DNA from: Grimontia marina
Lineage (GTDB): Bacteria; Pseudomonadota; Gammaproteobacteria; Enterobacterales; Vibrionaceae
Assembly: GCF_900060185.1 (NCBI RefSeq)
Contig: NZ_FIZY01000030.1
Location: 1-64,000 of the forward strand
DNA length: 64,000 bases
Reading direction: 5' to 3'
The position numbers and the translations under genes were made by a program. Position 1 is the first letter of the stretch. The number at the start of each line of letters is the position of its first letter. The notes under the pieces are model-generated. The model searched no databases and was not told the origin of the DNA. It saw nothing but the letters and a program-made list of their open reading frames with translations. Positions 44,970-54,098 of the stretch are shown piece after piece.

Positions 44970-47321
44970 ATGTATTTCTTCAAGAAAGCGATATGGGTGG
45001 TGCCGGTATTCTCGCTCGGACTCACCGCTTGTGGGGGGGATGACGCAAATACGACAGCCTCCGTACCGGGGAACACGAATAGTCTCCCTTTACCGGGCGC
45101 ACCGGTTTTAGCACAACCGACTGTGGGGGCGCTCACAGGTGATGCTTATCCTGTCACCTTCAGCTGGAGTAGCGCGGCGAATGCGACCGGCTATACCCTG
45201 TGTAGGAAAGATGCATCACAAGACGATAACTGTGCAAAACAGGGCGAAACGACGACCAATACATCACTGACTCTGCCTCTGAGTTTGGACACGCCGGCTG
45301 ACTATTTTGTATTGGCCAAAAACAGTTCGGGCTCAACGGCGTCTACTGAGATAGCCGTATCTATTCCCAAACCAGAGATGCCGGTTTTAGCGACGCCACA
45401 GGTGGGTGCGTTCAACGTTAGTTCTCGTTTTTACCCTGTCACCTTTAGCTGGGATAGCGCCGAGTATGCGACGCACTATACCTTGTGCAGAGAAGACGGA
45501 TCAGAAGACGATGACTGTCAATTTCTATTAGAAACCGAAGCTAACAATACCTCGCTTACTGTCAATCTAAATTTGGACGAACCGGCTAATTATTTTGTAT
45601 TGGCCTCTAACAGTACGGGCAAAACAGCGTCTGGTAAGCAAGCCCTCTCTCCCGCTCCTGGTGCAACGAATTTATCGATAGGGGTGGGTTCGCTCGAAAA
45701 TGGCTATTATCCTGTCAACTTTACCTGGCAGGTCGCCGACCATGCGACGGGATATACCTTGTGCAGAAAAAATGATGCACTCGATGATGACTGTGAAAAG
45801 CTGGGCGAAACGATTGACACAACATCGCTTACTCTGAGTTTGGGCCCACTGAAAAATCATTTGGCTGAATTTTTTGTGCTAGCCGAAAACAGCACGGACA
45901 AAACACCGTCTGGTTACGAATCCTTAACATCATCAGACCTGACAACATTGATAACCTACATCAAGGCCTCGGATACCTCGACGGGTGACCAATTTGGCTA
46001 CTCGGTATCTTTGTCAGGAGATGGCAACACCCTCGCGGTGGGGGGTATTAAAGAAGATTCCAATGCCGATCGCTCTAACGATACCGGGGAAAATAATTCC
46101 GGCGCGGTGTATGTGTACCACTTTGCCAATAACAGATGGTCGGAGGGGGCCATCATCAAGGCCTCGAATGCCGGGGCAAGTGACGAATTTGGCTACTCGG
46201 TATCTTTGTCAGGAGATGGCAACACCCTCGCGGTGGGGGCTCGCTATGAAGATTCCAATGCCGATCGCTCTAACGATACCGCGGAAAGTGATTCCGGCGC
46301 GGTGTATGTATACCGCTTTGACGGTAGCAATTGGACGCAGCAGGCCTTCATCAAGGCCTCGAATGCCGGGGCAGGTGACCAATTTGGCACGTCGGTATCT
46401 GTGTCAGGGGATGGAAACACCCTCGCGGTGGGGGCTCGCTATGAAGATTCCAATGCCGATGGCTCTAACGATACCGGGGAAACTGATTCCGGCGCGGTGT
46501 ATGTATACCGCTCTGACGGTAGCAATTGGACGCAGCAGGCCTTCATCAAGGCCTCGAATGCCGGGGCAAGTGACTATTTTGGCTGGGCGGTATCTTTGTC
46601 AGGAGATGGCAACACCCTCGCGGTGGGGGCTAATGGGGAAGATTCCAATGCCGATGGCTCTAGCGCTAGCGGGGAAAGTAATTCCGGCGCGGTGTATGTG
46701 TACCGCTTTGCCATTGGCCGTTGGTCGGAGGAGGCCTTCATCAAGGCCTCGAATGCCGGGGCAAGTGACCAATTTGGCTGGGCGGTATCACTGTCATCGA
46801 ATGGCAACACCCTCGCGGTGGGGGCTAATGGGGAAGATTCCAATGCCGATGGCTCTAACGATACCGGGGAAAGTGATTCCGGCGCGGTGTATGTGTACCG
46901 CTTTGCCAGTGGCCGTTGGTCGGAGGAGGCCTTCATCAAGGCCTTGAATGCCGGGGCAGGTGACCAATTTGGCTGGGCGGTATCACTGTCATCGAATGGC
47001 AACACCCTCGCGGTGGGGGCTCGCAGTGAAAAGTCCAATGACACCGGCATTAACGGTAACGGGACCGATAATAGTGTAGGTAGTAGAGGCGCTGCGTATG
47101 TGTACCGCTTTGACTTTAACAAATGGTCGCAGGAGGCCTACATCAAGCCCAAGTATAATACCCATACAGGTGACTATTTATTTGGCCACTCGGTATCGAT
47201 GGCAGGGAATGGCAACACCCTCGCGGTGGGGGCTCGCTATGAAGATTCCGGTGCCACTGGCATTAACGGTGACGGAAACATTGGCGGTGGAGGTGATACC
47301 GGCGCGGTGTACATCTACTAG
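44970..47321 (+). CDS. Lipoprotein with FN3-like modules and seven FG-GAP repeats
   Basis: A 783-residue surface or periplasmic lipoprotein. The lipobox LTAC puts the lipidated Cys at residue 21, followed by GG and a linker. Three FN3-like modules of about 90 residues (about 45-325) share PVTFSW, ATGYTLCRKD and a paired-Cys pattern. From residue 330 on come seven FG-GAP-type repeats of 65 residues (FGYSVSLSGDGNTLAVG, then AVYVYRF). They probably form one beta-propeller with calcium-binding DxDGxG-like loops. The DNA of the repeats is nearly identical with a 195-nt period, which implies recent unit duplication or conversion. Likely an adhesion or binding protein. The ATG follows GAGGA. Confidence 0.85.
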   Translation: MYFFKKAIWVVPVFSLGLTACGGDDANTTASVPGNTNSLPLPGAPVLAQPTVGALTGDAYPVTFSWSSAANATGYTLCRKDASQDDNCAKQGETTTNTSLTLPLSLDTPADYFVLAKNSSGSTASTEIAVSIPKPEMPVLATPQVGAFNVSSRFYPVTFSWDSAEYATHYTLCREDGSEDDDCQFLLETEANNTSLTVNLNLDEPANYFVLASNSTGKTASGKQALSPAPGATNLSIGVGSLENGYYPVNFTWQVADHATGYTLCRKNDALDDDCEKLGETIDTTSLTLSLGPLKNHLAEFFVLAENSTDKTPSGYESLTSSDLTTLITYIKASDTSTGDQFGYSVSLSGDGNTLAVGGIKEDSNADRSNDTGENNSGAVYVYHFANNRWSEGAIIKASNAGASDEFGYSVSLSGDGNTLAVGARYEDSNADRSNDTAESDSGAVYVYRFDGSNWTQQAFIKASNAGAGDQFGTSVSVSGDGNTLAVGARYEDSNADGSNDTGETDSGAVYVYRSDGSNWTQQAFIKASNAGASDYFGWAVSLSGDGNTLAVGANGEDSNADGSSASGESNSGAVYVYRFAIGRWSEEAFIKASNAGASDQFGWAVSLSSNGNTLAVGANGEDSNADGSNDTGESDSGAVYVYRFASGRWSEEAFIKALNAGAGDQFGWAVSLSSNGNTLAVGARSEKSNDTGINGNGTDNSVGSRGAAYVYRFDFNKWSQEAYIKPKYNTHTGDYLFGHSVSMAGNGNTLAVGARYEDSGATGINGDGNIGGGGDTGAVYIY
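45961..47321 (+). repeat. Tandem 195-nt coding repeats (FG-GAP units)
   Basis: TCAAGG-initiated units start at 45961, 46156, 46351, 46546, 46741, 46936 and 47143. Five successive steps are exactly 195 nt and the last is 207 nt. Long stretches such as GGCAACACCCTCGCGGTGGG are identical between units. The array is open to length change by slippage or recombination in 65-residue steps. Confidence 0.9.
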
Positions 47322-47339
47322 CCCATACCAATAGTCACA

Positions 47340-47407
47340 ATGGACGCGCCCAAACACGGTGTTGCACCAGACCGAGAGCGTGAAATCCGTGAATCGGGCG
47401 CGTCCAT
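47340..47407. repeat. 12-bp inverted repeat downstream of the FG-GAP gene
   Basis: ATGGACGCGCCC (47340-47351) and its exact complement (47396-47407) enclose 44 nt that contain a nested CACGG/CCGTG pair. There is no U-run, so it is not a standard terminator. It may be a 3' stabiliser or a protein-binding site. Confidence 0.55.
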
Positions 47408-47604
47408 ATCTATCCTAATGGCTCGGTTTCTTTTTGTGGGCTCAGCCAACATTGCGCTAAAACAACAAAGTGAAAAGTGGGTGCGTCACTTTGCGTAAAT
47501 AGCGCTAAGAATTGGTCGATGGAGAGCACAAAAGCTAAGTCGGAATTGTCCAAAAATGTTTCAACCCCAAAAGAGCCAACCCCCAGACTTAACCTTCAAT
47601 ATTT

Positions 47605-49329
47605 TTAAAACCTGCACTCCGCCCCAAACGTCATTCGCTCATGCGTATACGGATGATCAAACGACAACTGCTCGGCATGCAGATGAAGACGGGTATCGGG
47701 TTCGCCGTAAAGTACGTCGCCGACCATGGGCATATTTAATCCCTTCGAATGGGCGCAGTGGACGCGAAGCTGGTGGGTGCGGCCGGTTTTGGGGAGCATG
47801 TAGAGCTTGCTGCGGCCATTTTTCACTTCAATTAATTGCCAATAAGTGGTAGCTGGTTTACCGTGTTCAAAGCAGACCAACTGGCGGGGCCTATCGTCTG
47901 GGTCGCCGCGCATCGGTAAGTTGATTTCACCTTGTTCTTGTTCAATCACACCTTCCACCATGGCGATATAGCGCTTTTCCACTCCTCGCGTGATGAACTG
48001 TTTTTGTAGGCTTTTGTTTGCGCGACAGGTGAGGGCGAATACCAACAACCCAGATGTCGCCTGATCCAATCGATGAAGCACAAAAGGCCCTTCTGCATCA
48101 GGAAACATTTTAATCACGCGGGTGTAGGCGGAATCTTTAATCGTCTTGCCCGGCACGGAAAGCATGCCAGAAGGTTTGTTGACGACAACAATCGCTTCGT
48201 CCTGATAAACCACTTCCAGCGTTTTATCTTCTGCCCAGTTTTGTTCAAGTGGGTTTGGGTCAACCGTTAAGCCTTCGAGCATGTGCCCAAGGATGGGATG
48301 ACACTTTCCGTGGCAAGAAGGGTAGAACTTCCTGTGCTGACGGACTTCGGATTTTGGTGACACGCCCCACCAGAACTCCGCCATTGCTAACGGTGTATAA
48401 CCGTGTTTGTAAGCGAAGTGAAGAAGCTTAGGTGCAGCACATTCCCCCGCGCCAGCTGGTGGCGTTGGGTTGGTGGTGGGCGCGAAGATTGCTTTTAGGG
48501 ACTTCTCTTCACCAAGCGCATTAAGGAAACGGTATTGCTCAAACAGCTTATTCTGAAGGGCATTTGAGAGCGTTTTACGTTGCTGTTTGGCGTGCTCGAT
48601 ATCTGTGGTTAATGCACTGAGCTGTGATTCGATAGCTAGGATCTTTTCGTCCCACGTCATTTTCAGGTATTTGAGCGTGTTCTTCTCTGCCACGCTTTGC
48701 TTTGCCAGATCGTCCAATGCGGCTTTCAGGGTATCGCCCGTTAAGGTTTCTTTCGCCAGTTTTCGTTCTTGTTTTCGGGCGGTTCGGCTATCAATCATGC
48801 GCTGGCGTTGTTGCTGTTCTTCCACCTCGTATTCGGTCTGCATTTGAGCAAGTTGAGCACCCAACTGCTCTAACACAGGGTTGGCAGAAAGTGTGGAGAC
48901 CTGAGTGTTTAGAGCAGTGATCGCTTCCAGTTCTGTTCTGAAGAAACACTCTTCCGCCAGCATATCGAACACAGGTGGAACGAAGTTAGGCAGTAAATTT
49001 TGGTCGGCAATTTTACCGGAGAAGGCACTGAAATAGCCGAGCTCACCTTGTGGCGATCGCACCAGCAGCACACCAAACATTTTGCCTGTGCCTTCAGCAG
49101 ATTTATCAAGTTGTGGAGCCAGTGCTTCATCCAAACCGAAATCGTGTTGCCAATCTGTCTGACTTGCGAGGTGTTGCTGCAGTTCCTCTGCTGCCAATGC
49201 GCAAAGCGGATGCGGCTGATAATAGAAGGGAAAAGTAAATGCACCTGGCAGTTCGGACTGTTCGGTATTGCCTTGAAAACGGGTGAACAATTCATCAGGG
49301 GTAAACAACTTTTCTTGGTGCATGGTCAT
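47605..49329 (-). CDS. RluA-family RNA pseudouridine synthase with long N-terminal extension
   Basis: A 574-residue protein. The C-terminal 210 residues are an RluA-type pseudouridine synthase: VVVNKPSGMLSVPGK, the catalytic LHRLDQATSGLLVFAL with Asp as nucleophile, and LPKTGRTHQLRVHCA. It isomerises uridines in rRNA or tRNA. The first 360 residues are an extension with a coiled coil (about residues 165-270, rich in Gln, Lys and Glu) and an S4-less LHFAYKHGYTPLAMAEFWWG segment. Typical RluA proteins are 220-330 residues, so this is a longer subtype. The target RNA is unknown. Confidence 0.88.
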   Translation of the reverse strand: MTMHQEKLFTPDELFTRFQGNTEQSELPGAFTFPFYYQPHPLCALAAEELQQHLASQTDWQHDFGLDEALAPQLDKSAEGTGKMFGVLLVRSPQGELGYFSAFSGKIADQNLLPNFVPPVFDMLAEECFFRTELEAITALNTQVSTLSANPVLEQLGAQLAQMQTEYEVEEQQQRQRMIDSRTARKQERKLAKETLTGDTLKAALDDLAKQSVAEKNTLKYLKMTWDEKILAIESQLSALTTDIEHAKQQRKTLSNALQNKLFEQYRFLNALGEEKSLKAIFAPTTNPTPPAGAGECAAPKLLHFAYKHGYTPLAMAEFWWGVSPKSEVRQHRKFYPSCHGKCHPILGHMLEGLTVDPNPLEQNWAEDKTLEVVYQDEAIVVVNKPSGMLSVPGKTIKDSAYTRVIKMFPDAEGPFVLHRLDQATSGLLVFALTCRANKSLQKQFITRGVEKRYIAMVEGVIEQEQGEINLPMRGDPDDRPRQLVCFEHGKPATTYWQLIEVKNGRSKLYMLPKTGRTHQLRVHCAHSKGLNMPMVGDVLYGEPDTRLHLHAEQLSFDHPYTHERMTFGAECRF

Positions 49330-49781
49330 CGTCTATCGGCATTTCGGTTTGGGGGCGTGATTTTACCTGTTTAGGTGAGAAAAACCACTTAACTGAATTA
49401 AAGCTTTTCACGTGATATGACAGCGTAACTATACCTAAATAACGCATGAAAAAAGTATGGGTAACATGTAATACGACGAGGAGAGATGAGTGGTTTTTGG
49501 TGGCATTGTTAATGATTTCGTGTCGAAAATTGTAATGGTTTCTTGATTGCTAAAATTGCAGGAAATTCAATAATAACAATAGGATACTTACTCATGAGTT
49601 GTTAGGGTGATTGAAATGCAAAGCATTCAGCTAGTCGATATCTGAATAGATATCGATAGGAAAATTCTATTGGAACGATGGAGAAAAGGTGTTTTTCTCT
49701 TGCTCAACCTGCGGGGTATGGTTTTTGTGAAACATTAGATCTATTCACAAACCGTTGGAACATCTCTGGAAGGATACAATT
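49330..49781. other. Intergenic region upstream of the catalase
   Basis: A 452-nt AT-rich gap holding the divergent promoters of the RluA-family and catalase genes. Nothing recognisable is seen apart from the catalase ribosome binding site GGAAGGA at 49768-49774. I looked for an OxyR-type motif by eye and found no clear one. Confidence 0.4.
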
Positions 49782-51218
49782 ATGAGCAAGAAATTGACTA
49801 CCACTGCTGGCTGCCCTGTCGCCCATAACCAAAATGTGATGACTGCTGGTCCCCGAGGGCCTCAACTGTTGCAAGACGTTTGGTTTCTGGAGAAATTGGC
49901 GCACTTTGATCGCGAAGTGATTCCAGAGCGACGTATGCATGCTAAAGGCTCTGGCGCTTATGGTACCTTTACGGTGACACATGACATCACCCAATATACC
50001 CGTGCAAAGATTTTTTCCGACGTAGGAAAGAAAACGGATTTGTTTGCTCGCTTCACCACAGTCGCAGGTGAACGTGGTGCGGCGGATGCTGAACGTGATA
50101 TTCGAGGGTTTGCCCTCAAGTTTTACACGGAAGAAGGTAACTGGGACTTGGTGGGTAACAACACGCCTGTATTCTTCTTACGAGACCCTTTGAAATTTCC
50201 CGATCTCAACCACGCAGTGAAGCGAGACCCTCGCACAAATATGCGTAGCTCTGCAAATAACTGGGACTTCTGGACATCGCTGCCTGAAGCTTTTCACCAA
50301 GTAACGATTGTGATGAGTGACCGTGGTATTCCTGCTTCTTATCGCCATATGCACGGTTTTGGTAGCCATACGTTCAGCTTCATTAATGCGGATAATGAGC
50401 GTTACTGGGTGAAGTTCCACTTTAAAACACAACAAGGGATCAAAAATCTTACCGATTAGGAAGCTGAGCAGTTAATCGGTAAAGATCGTGAGAGCCACCA
50501 GCGTGACCTCTACGAGGCAATCGAGCGTCAAGATTTTCCCAAATGGACAATGTTCGTTCAAATCATGCCAGAGCTTGAGGCAGATGAGGTTAACTTTAAC
50601 CCATTTGATCTGACGAAAATCTGGTCTCAAAAAGACTATCCATTGATCGAAGTTGGCGAGTTTGAACTGAACCGAAACCCTGAAAACTTCCATGCAGAAG
50701 TTGAGCAGTCCGCTTTCAACCCTGCGGCTGTTGTTCCTGGAATTGGTTTTTCGCCGGATAAGATGCTGCAAGGACGTCTCTTTTCTTATGGCGATGCTCA
50801 GCGTTACCGTCTCGGGGTGAACCACCACCAAATACCAGTTAATGCGCCGCGTTGTCCGGTTCATAGCTACCACCGTGATGGCGCAATGCGCGTTGATGGA
50901 AACTTCGGTTCAACAATTAGTTATGAACCAAATCATCAGCAGGAATGGGCTGAACAGCCTGATTACTCAGAGCCGCCACTGCGTATTAGCGGAGACGCTG
51001 ACCATTATGATCATCGAGTAGATGAAGATTACTTTAGCCAAGCAGGTGATTTGTTCCGCCTTATGACTGCAGAGCAGCGTCAAGTGCTCATCGACAATAC
51101 CGTCAGGGCTTTGGATGGTGTACCTGACTTCATTATCGACCGTCATATTAAGCACGCTTATAAGGCTGATGAGGCTTATGGTAGGGGCCTTGAAGTAGCG
51201 TTAGGACGTAAATCGTAA
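49782..51218 (+). pseudogene. Small-subunit heme catalase interrupted by one in-frame TAG
   Basis: A clade 3-type catalase that would be 478 residues. The N-terminal half contains the catalytic His ([11 protein letters not shown]), [24 protein letters not shown] and HGFGSHTFS. The frame meets TAG at 50457-50459 after LTD and continues without shift as [20 protein letters not shown] to the normal end. The heme-ligand Tyr ([14 protein letters not shown]) lies after the stop, so the 225-residue product cannot bind heme normally. Homologues in my memory have Glu at this place, so GAG to TAG is likely. The rest is intact, pointing to a very recent mutation, a sequencing error or suppression. The start follows GGAAGGA. 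Confidence 0.9.
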
Positions 51219-51220
51219 AT

Positions 51221-51247
51221 AAAAAGGAGGTACTTCTGGTACCTCCT
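51221..51247. terminator. Terminator between catalase and the hydrolase gene
   Basis: AGGAGGTAC-TTCTG-GTACCTCCT preceded by AAAAA. On the minus strand the stem is followed by five T. The plus-strand tail is only weakly T-rich. Confidence 0.7.
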
Positions 51248-51306
51248 GATTGTCTTATAAATGGTGTATCGAATTGATTGAAGCGGGAAGTGGTTTCAGT
51301 CTTTGT

Positions 51307-52602
51307 TCAGCTTGGTAAGTTCCCAATGTGCTCGCCCATCTCCATCAGCTTGCTCAGAATTCTCTCACCATCAGCACGCAGGCCATTGTGCTCATACTCA
51401 TTGGTGATCCAAGCGCGGCTGTTAGGAATACCTTTCAGGGTTTCCCGTGAGTAATCCATTTCGACATACATGTCGTCAGCATAAACAGCACAGGTGACAG
51501 GCACCGTGTTTTCAGCGAGTTTCTTGACATCGTAGAGTGCAGGCCAATCTGACTTAGTCGCCAGTGCTTCTGCAGCCTGTTTGAGCGGCAGCAGGTTTTG
51601 CATTTGGTCGAACATCCATGGATAAACCATCTCTCCGGTAAACAGGAAAGGTTTGCCCGGTTCGTAATTAAACTCGGCGTATTCCGCATTGTGAATGCGG
51701 TGTGCAGACCAAACTGATGCTTCGCCCTGATTGTAAATTGGTTCGTGCAGGAAAGCGTAAATCGGGTTGGTCTGGTAGCTTTGTTCCGTCAACATCGCCT
51801 GCAGGAAACTGACACTCAGCACTTTGCCTTGGGCAGTTTCTGTAAAGGCTTCTTCCAACAGATAGTACATTGGCAGATTGGCACCGCTTCGGCCCAAATT
51901 GATACCAATCTGTTGGAACTGTTCAACGGTAAAGGTTTGGCCGTTTGGCAGTTTCACATCGCGGGTTCGTAAGAACTCAGCAATTTCTGCGCAACGTCTT
52001 TGTGCAGATGGAAACTGGTCAAAGAAGGCTTTGTTTTTGTCTAACACACGTTGATAGGTGGCACGGTAAACATCATCAGCATGACGGGTAAGAGAAGGTA
52101 CACCGCCTGTGATGTAAACGCGATGCAGACTTTGCGGATAAAAAGAAAGGTAAGTCAGCGAGCAGAAACCACCAAAGCTTTGACCCAGAATTGACCATTT
52201 CTCCGCCCCCAAGGCTTCGCGAATGGCTTCAGCGTCACGGACGATGTTATCTGCGCGGAACTGGCTGATGTATTCCACTTGCTTGGCATCGTCCATATGA
52301 CTCAAGGTCTGGTGAGTCAACGGCGAACTCATGCCTGTACCGCGCTGGTCCAGCAGTAATACACGGTGATCCTGTAGGGCGCGTTTCAGCCAGCCACTTT
52401 TTGAATCAGGACGCGGAGACGGAAACCCTGGACCGCCCTGAAAGTAAACCAGCCAAGGCAGATTGGCGTCTGCTTTGGATAATTCCACCACCTCACGGGC
52501 AAACACGGTGATGCGAGTGCCATCTTTCTTGCTGTAGTTGAGCGGCAGGTCGAATTGGTGTTGACGAAAAAGCACGCCACTGTCGATAAAGGATTCTTGC
52601 AT
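51307..52602 (-). CDS. Prolyl-aminopeptidase-like alpha/beta hydrolase (S33)
   Basis: A serine hydrolase of about 431 residues, resembling S33 proline iminopeptidases. The oxyanion strand is YFQGGPGFPSPRP and the conserved VLLLDQRGTGMSSPL follows. The nucleophile elbow is GQSFGGFCSLTYL. The charge-relay Asp is likely near VYADDMYVEMDYS and the His in EYEHNGLR. No signal peptide, so cytoplasmic; it would remove N-terminal proline from peptides. The frame opens at 52680, but ATG 52602 follows AAGGAA and suits the family. It lies 37 nt after the PilZ gene and is probably co-transcribed. Confidence 0.87.
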   Translation of the reverse strand: MQESFIDSGVLFRQHQFDLPLNYSKKDGTRITVFAREVVELSKADANLPWLVYFQGGPGFPSPRPDSKSGWLKRALQDHRVLLLDQRGTGMSSPLTHQTLSHMDDAKQVEYISQFRADNIVRDAEAIREALGAEKWSILGQSFGGFCSLTYLSFYPQSLHRVYITGGVPSLTRHADDVYRATYQRVLDKNKAFFDQFPSAQRRCAEIAEFLRTRDVKLPNGQTFTVEQFQQIGINLGRSGANLPMYYLLEEAFTETAQGKVLSVSFLQAMLTEQSYQTNPIYAFLHEPIYNQGEASVWSAHRIHNAEYAEFNYEPGKPFLFTGEMVYPWMFDQMQNLLPLKQAAEALATKSDWPALYDVKKLAENTVPVTCAVYADDMYVEMDYSRETLKGIPNSRAWITNEYEHNGLRADGERILSKLMEMGEHIGNLPS

Positions 52603-52639
52603 AACCTGTGTTCCTTGTCGTGAAGGGGAGAAGCGGCTG

Positions 52640-53341
52640 TCAGGAGACAGTTGAGACAGCGCTGGTGGAGTTATCAGCACTCAATTCGGACGCCAGAATG
52701 AGTTTAGCTAAGGTATCGCGAGATTTGCTTTTACTTGCGTCACTAAATTTAATGCCGAGTTGAACACCGTCGCCATTGCTGGTCACGTTCATAACCGTTC
52801 CTTCAAATTCCACGGGGTGATCAAACAGCGCATTGATGACAAATCCAATGGTTTCACCTTCATCAATGAACTGGCTGCTGGACACGCGAATGGCACAACC
52901 GCTCAGCGAAAAGTCAGACAGCTTAGCCAAGGCTTTACGTCCATCAATAATGAGATGAACAATACGCGAAACAGCATATCTGGCATCAGAACGCATGCGG
53001 TGGATGCTCACTTGAGGTGGCAACGCTATCGCAATCATTTTCTCCGGGCGGTGTAATACGCTGAGAATATGAGATTTGAACGCAAAGATCTCACCATAGC
53101 GTGATGAGGTTAACCCCCGGACAACCGCCTGCATGCCGGATGTATCAGTCAGCAGCTTCGAGAGCTCAGGATCAGTGGGCGTTTCCAGCAGGATGTACTT
53201 TTTCTCGCGGTATCCGATAAGACGTGAAGCGCCACCAAACGCTTTGATCTTGTCTTTGTACCTAAGCTCGAAAGTCAAAGGTGTTCCAACAGGTAGCGTT
53301 GGTAGGAATGCTGAAGGTGTAAGAATATCAGTGGTTTTCAT
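52640..53341 (-). CDS. YcgR-like PilZ-domain protein
   Basis: A 233-residue two-domain protein. The N-terminal domain (LPVGTPLTFELRYKDKIKAFG, then LIGYREKKYILLETP) resembles the YcgR/PilZN brake fold. The PilZ domain follows with RSDARYAV (R-x-x-x-R type) and DFSLSGCAIRV (D-x-S-x-x-G), both cyclic-di-GMP contacts intact. YcgR-type proteins slow flagellar rotation or relay cyclic-di-GMP to other machines. It is the first gene before the S33 hydrolase; the link between the two is unclear. Confidence 0.85.
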   Translation of the reverse strand: MKTTDILTPSAFLPTLPVGTPLTFELRYKDKIKAFGGASRLIGYREKKYILLETPTDPELSKLLTDTSGMQAVVRGLTSSRYGEIFAFKSHILSVLHRPEKMIAIALPPQVSIHRMRSDARYAVSRIVHLIIDGRKALAKLSDFSLSGCAIRVSSSQFIDEGETIGFVINALFDHPVEFEGTVMNVTSNGDGVQLGIKFSDASKSKSRDTLAKLILASELSADNSTSAVSTVS

Positions 53342-53553
53342 GTTTCAAATAAAGCAGTTGATGCGCATCGCTTATTTGGATGTACCTAAGCCATCTTCTT
53401 CTTAATGTTGCGACGCATAGTGTAATGCACTGATGGTGAGGGTTAATGAAGATTTAGTCAATAGATTGAGGTGCTGCACAGAAATACATATTTATGATTA
53501 ATAATCAGCAGGTTACATAATTATTTGGTTGCTGAATGAGAGCGTTTGTTTTG

Positions 53554-53979
53554 TTAGTTTTTATGATTGTCGGGTTTTTCTTCGGCAATCGAACAAACGC
53601 CATTCTGGCAAGGCTCACATTTTGAACGGCCAGTGAAGAGGTAGGAGATTTTGTAGCGGTTTCTGGCGAAGAAAAGATAGGCTTTGTCTGCAAACCAGCG
53701 AATAACAGGTAATCGAAGTAGACCAATCCAGCGCTTTTTCCCAACAAGAGACCAAGCTTTATGGGTGACATCTAGCCCTAGCAGCAAAGTACCATCGGTC
53801 AATTTTCCATGCAGAATTCTGCTGGCTTCCATGGGGTCGATATCTGGAAACCGGGATTTGAAATCCGGCGCGAGAATATCTTCAAACTTTAAACTTTCCG
53901 CTCGGTTAAGCGCTCGCAACTGATCCATTTCAGCCACGCAAAGTGGACAACTGCCATCGTAGAAAAGGGTGAAGGTCAT
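53554..53979 (-). CDS. DCC-family thiol-disulfide oxidoreductase-like protein (DUF393)
   Basis: A 141-residue DUF393/DCC protein. The defining DGSCPLC (Asp8, Cys11, Cys14) is at the N-terminus of a thioredoxin-like fold, with the family's RFPDIDPMEASRILHG and GRSKCEPCQNG near the end. A redox role is inferred from the CxxC; partners are unknown. No signal peptide. It is divergent from the LysE-type exporter gene. Confidence 0.88.
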   Translation of the reverse strand: MTFTLFYDGSCPLCVAEMDQLRALNRAESLKFEDILAPDFKSRFPDIDPMEASRILHGKLTDGTLLLGLDVTHKAWSLVGKKRWIGLLRLPVIRWFADKAYLFFARNRYKISYLFTGRSKCEPCQNGVCSIAEEKPDNHKN

Positions 53980-54098
53980 CGGAGTACTCTTGTTTGATTA
54001 ATTGACTTTACAGTACGGCCTTGATTTCAAATCGGATCGCCATAATATCATCGTAAGAAGAGTAGAGAAAAAGAGCAAAAGAACGAAGGAGAAAAGGA

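Noticed and set aside
45985..46947. Alternate-frame open reading frame of 320 codons within the FG-GAP gene
   Set aside because: It exists because the 195-nt repeat lacks stops in that frame, so openness copies itself with each unit. There is no start signal, and the main frame gives lipobox, FN3 and FG-GAP features.
46574..47122. Antisense frame of 182 codons over the FG-GAP repeats
   Set aside because: Same cause as above; the low-complexity repeated peptide has no support.
45961..47321. CRISPR-like array
   Set aside because: The period is 195 nt with near-identical whole units and no unique spacers. It is coding sequence.
47340..47407. Integron attC site
   Set aside because: The core RYYYAAC/GTTRRRY boxes are missing at the expected places, and no integrase or cassette array is nearby.
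50457..50459. Programmed recoding (selenocysteine or pyrrolysine) in the catalase
   Set aside because: The codon is TAG, not TGA. Catalases have no such residue here, and no pyrrolysine system is expected in this group.
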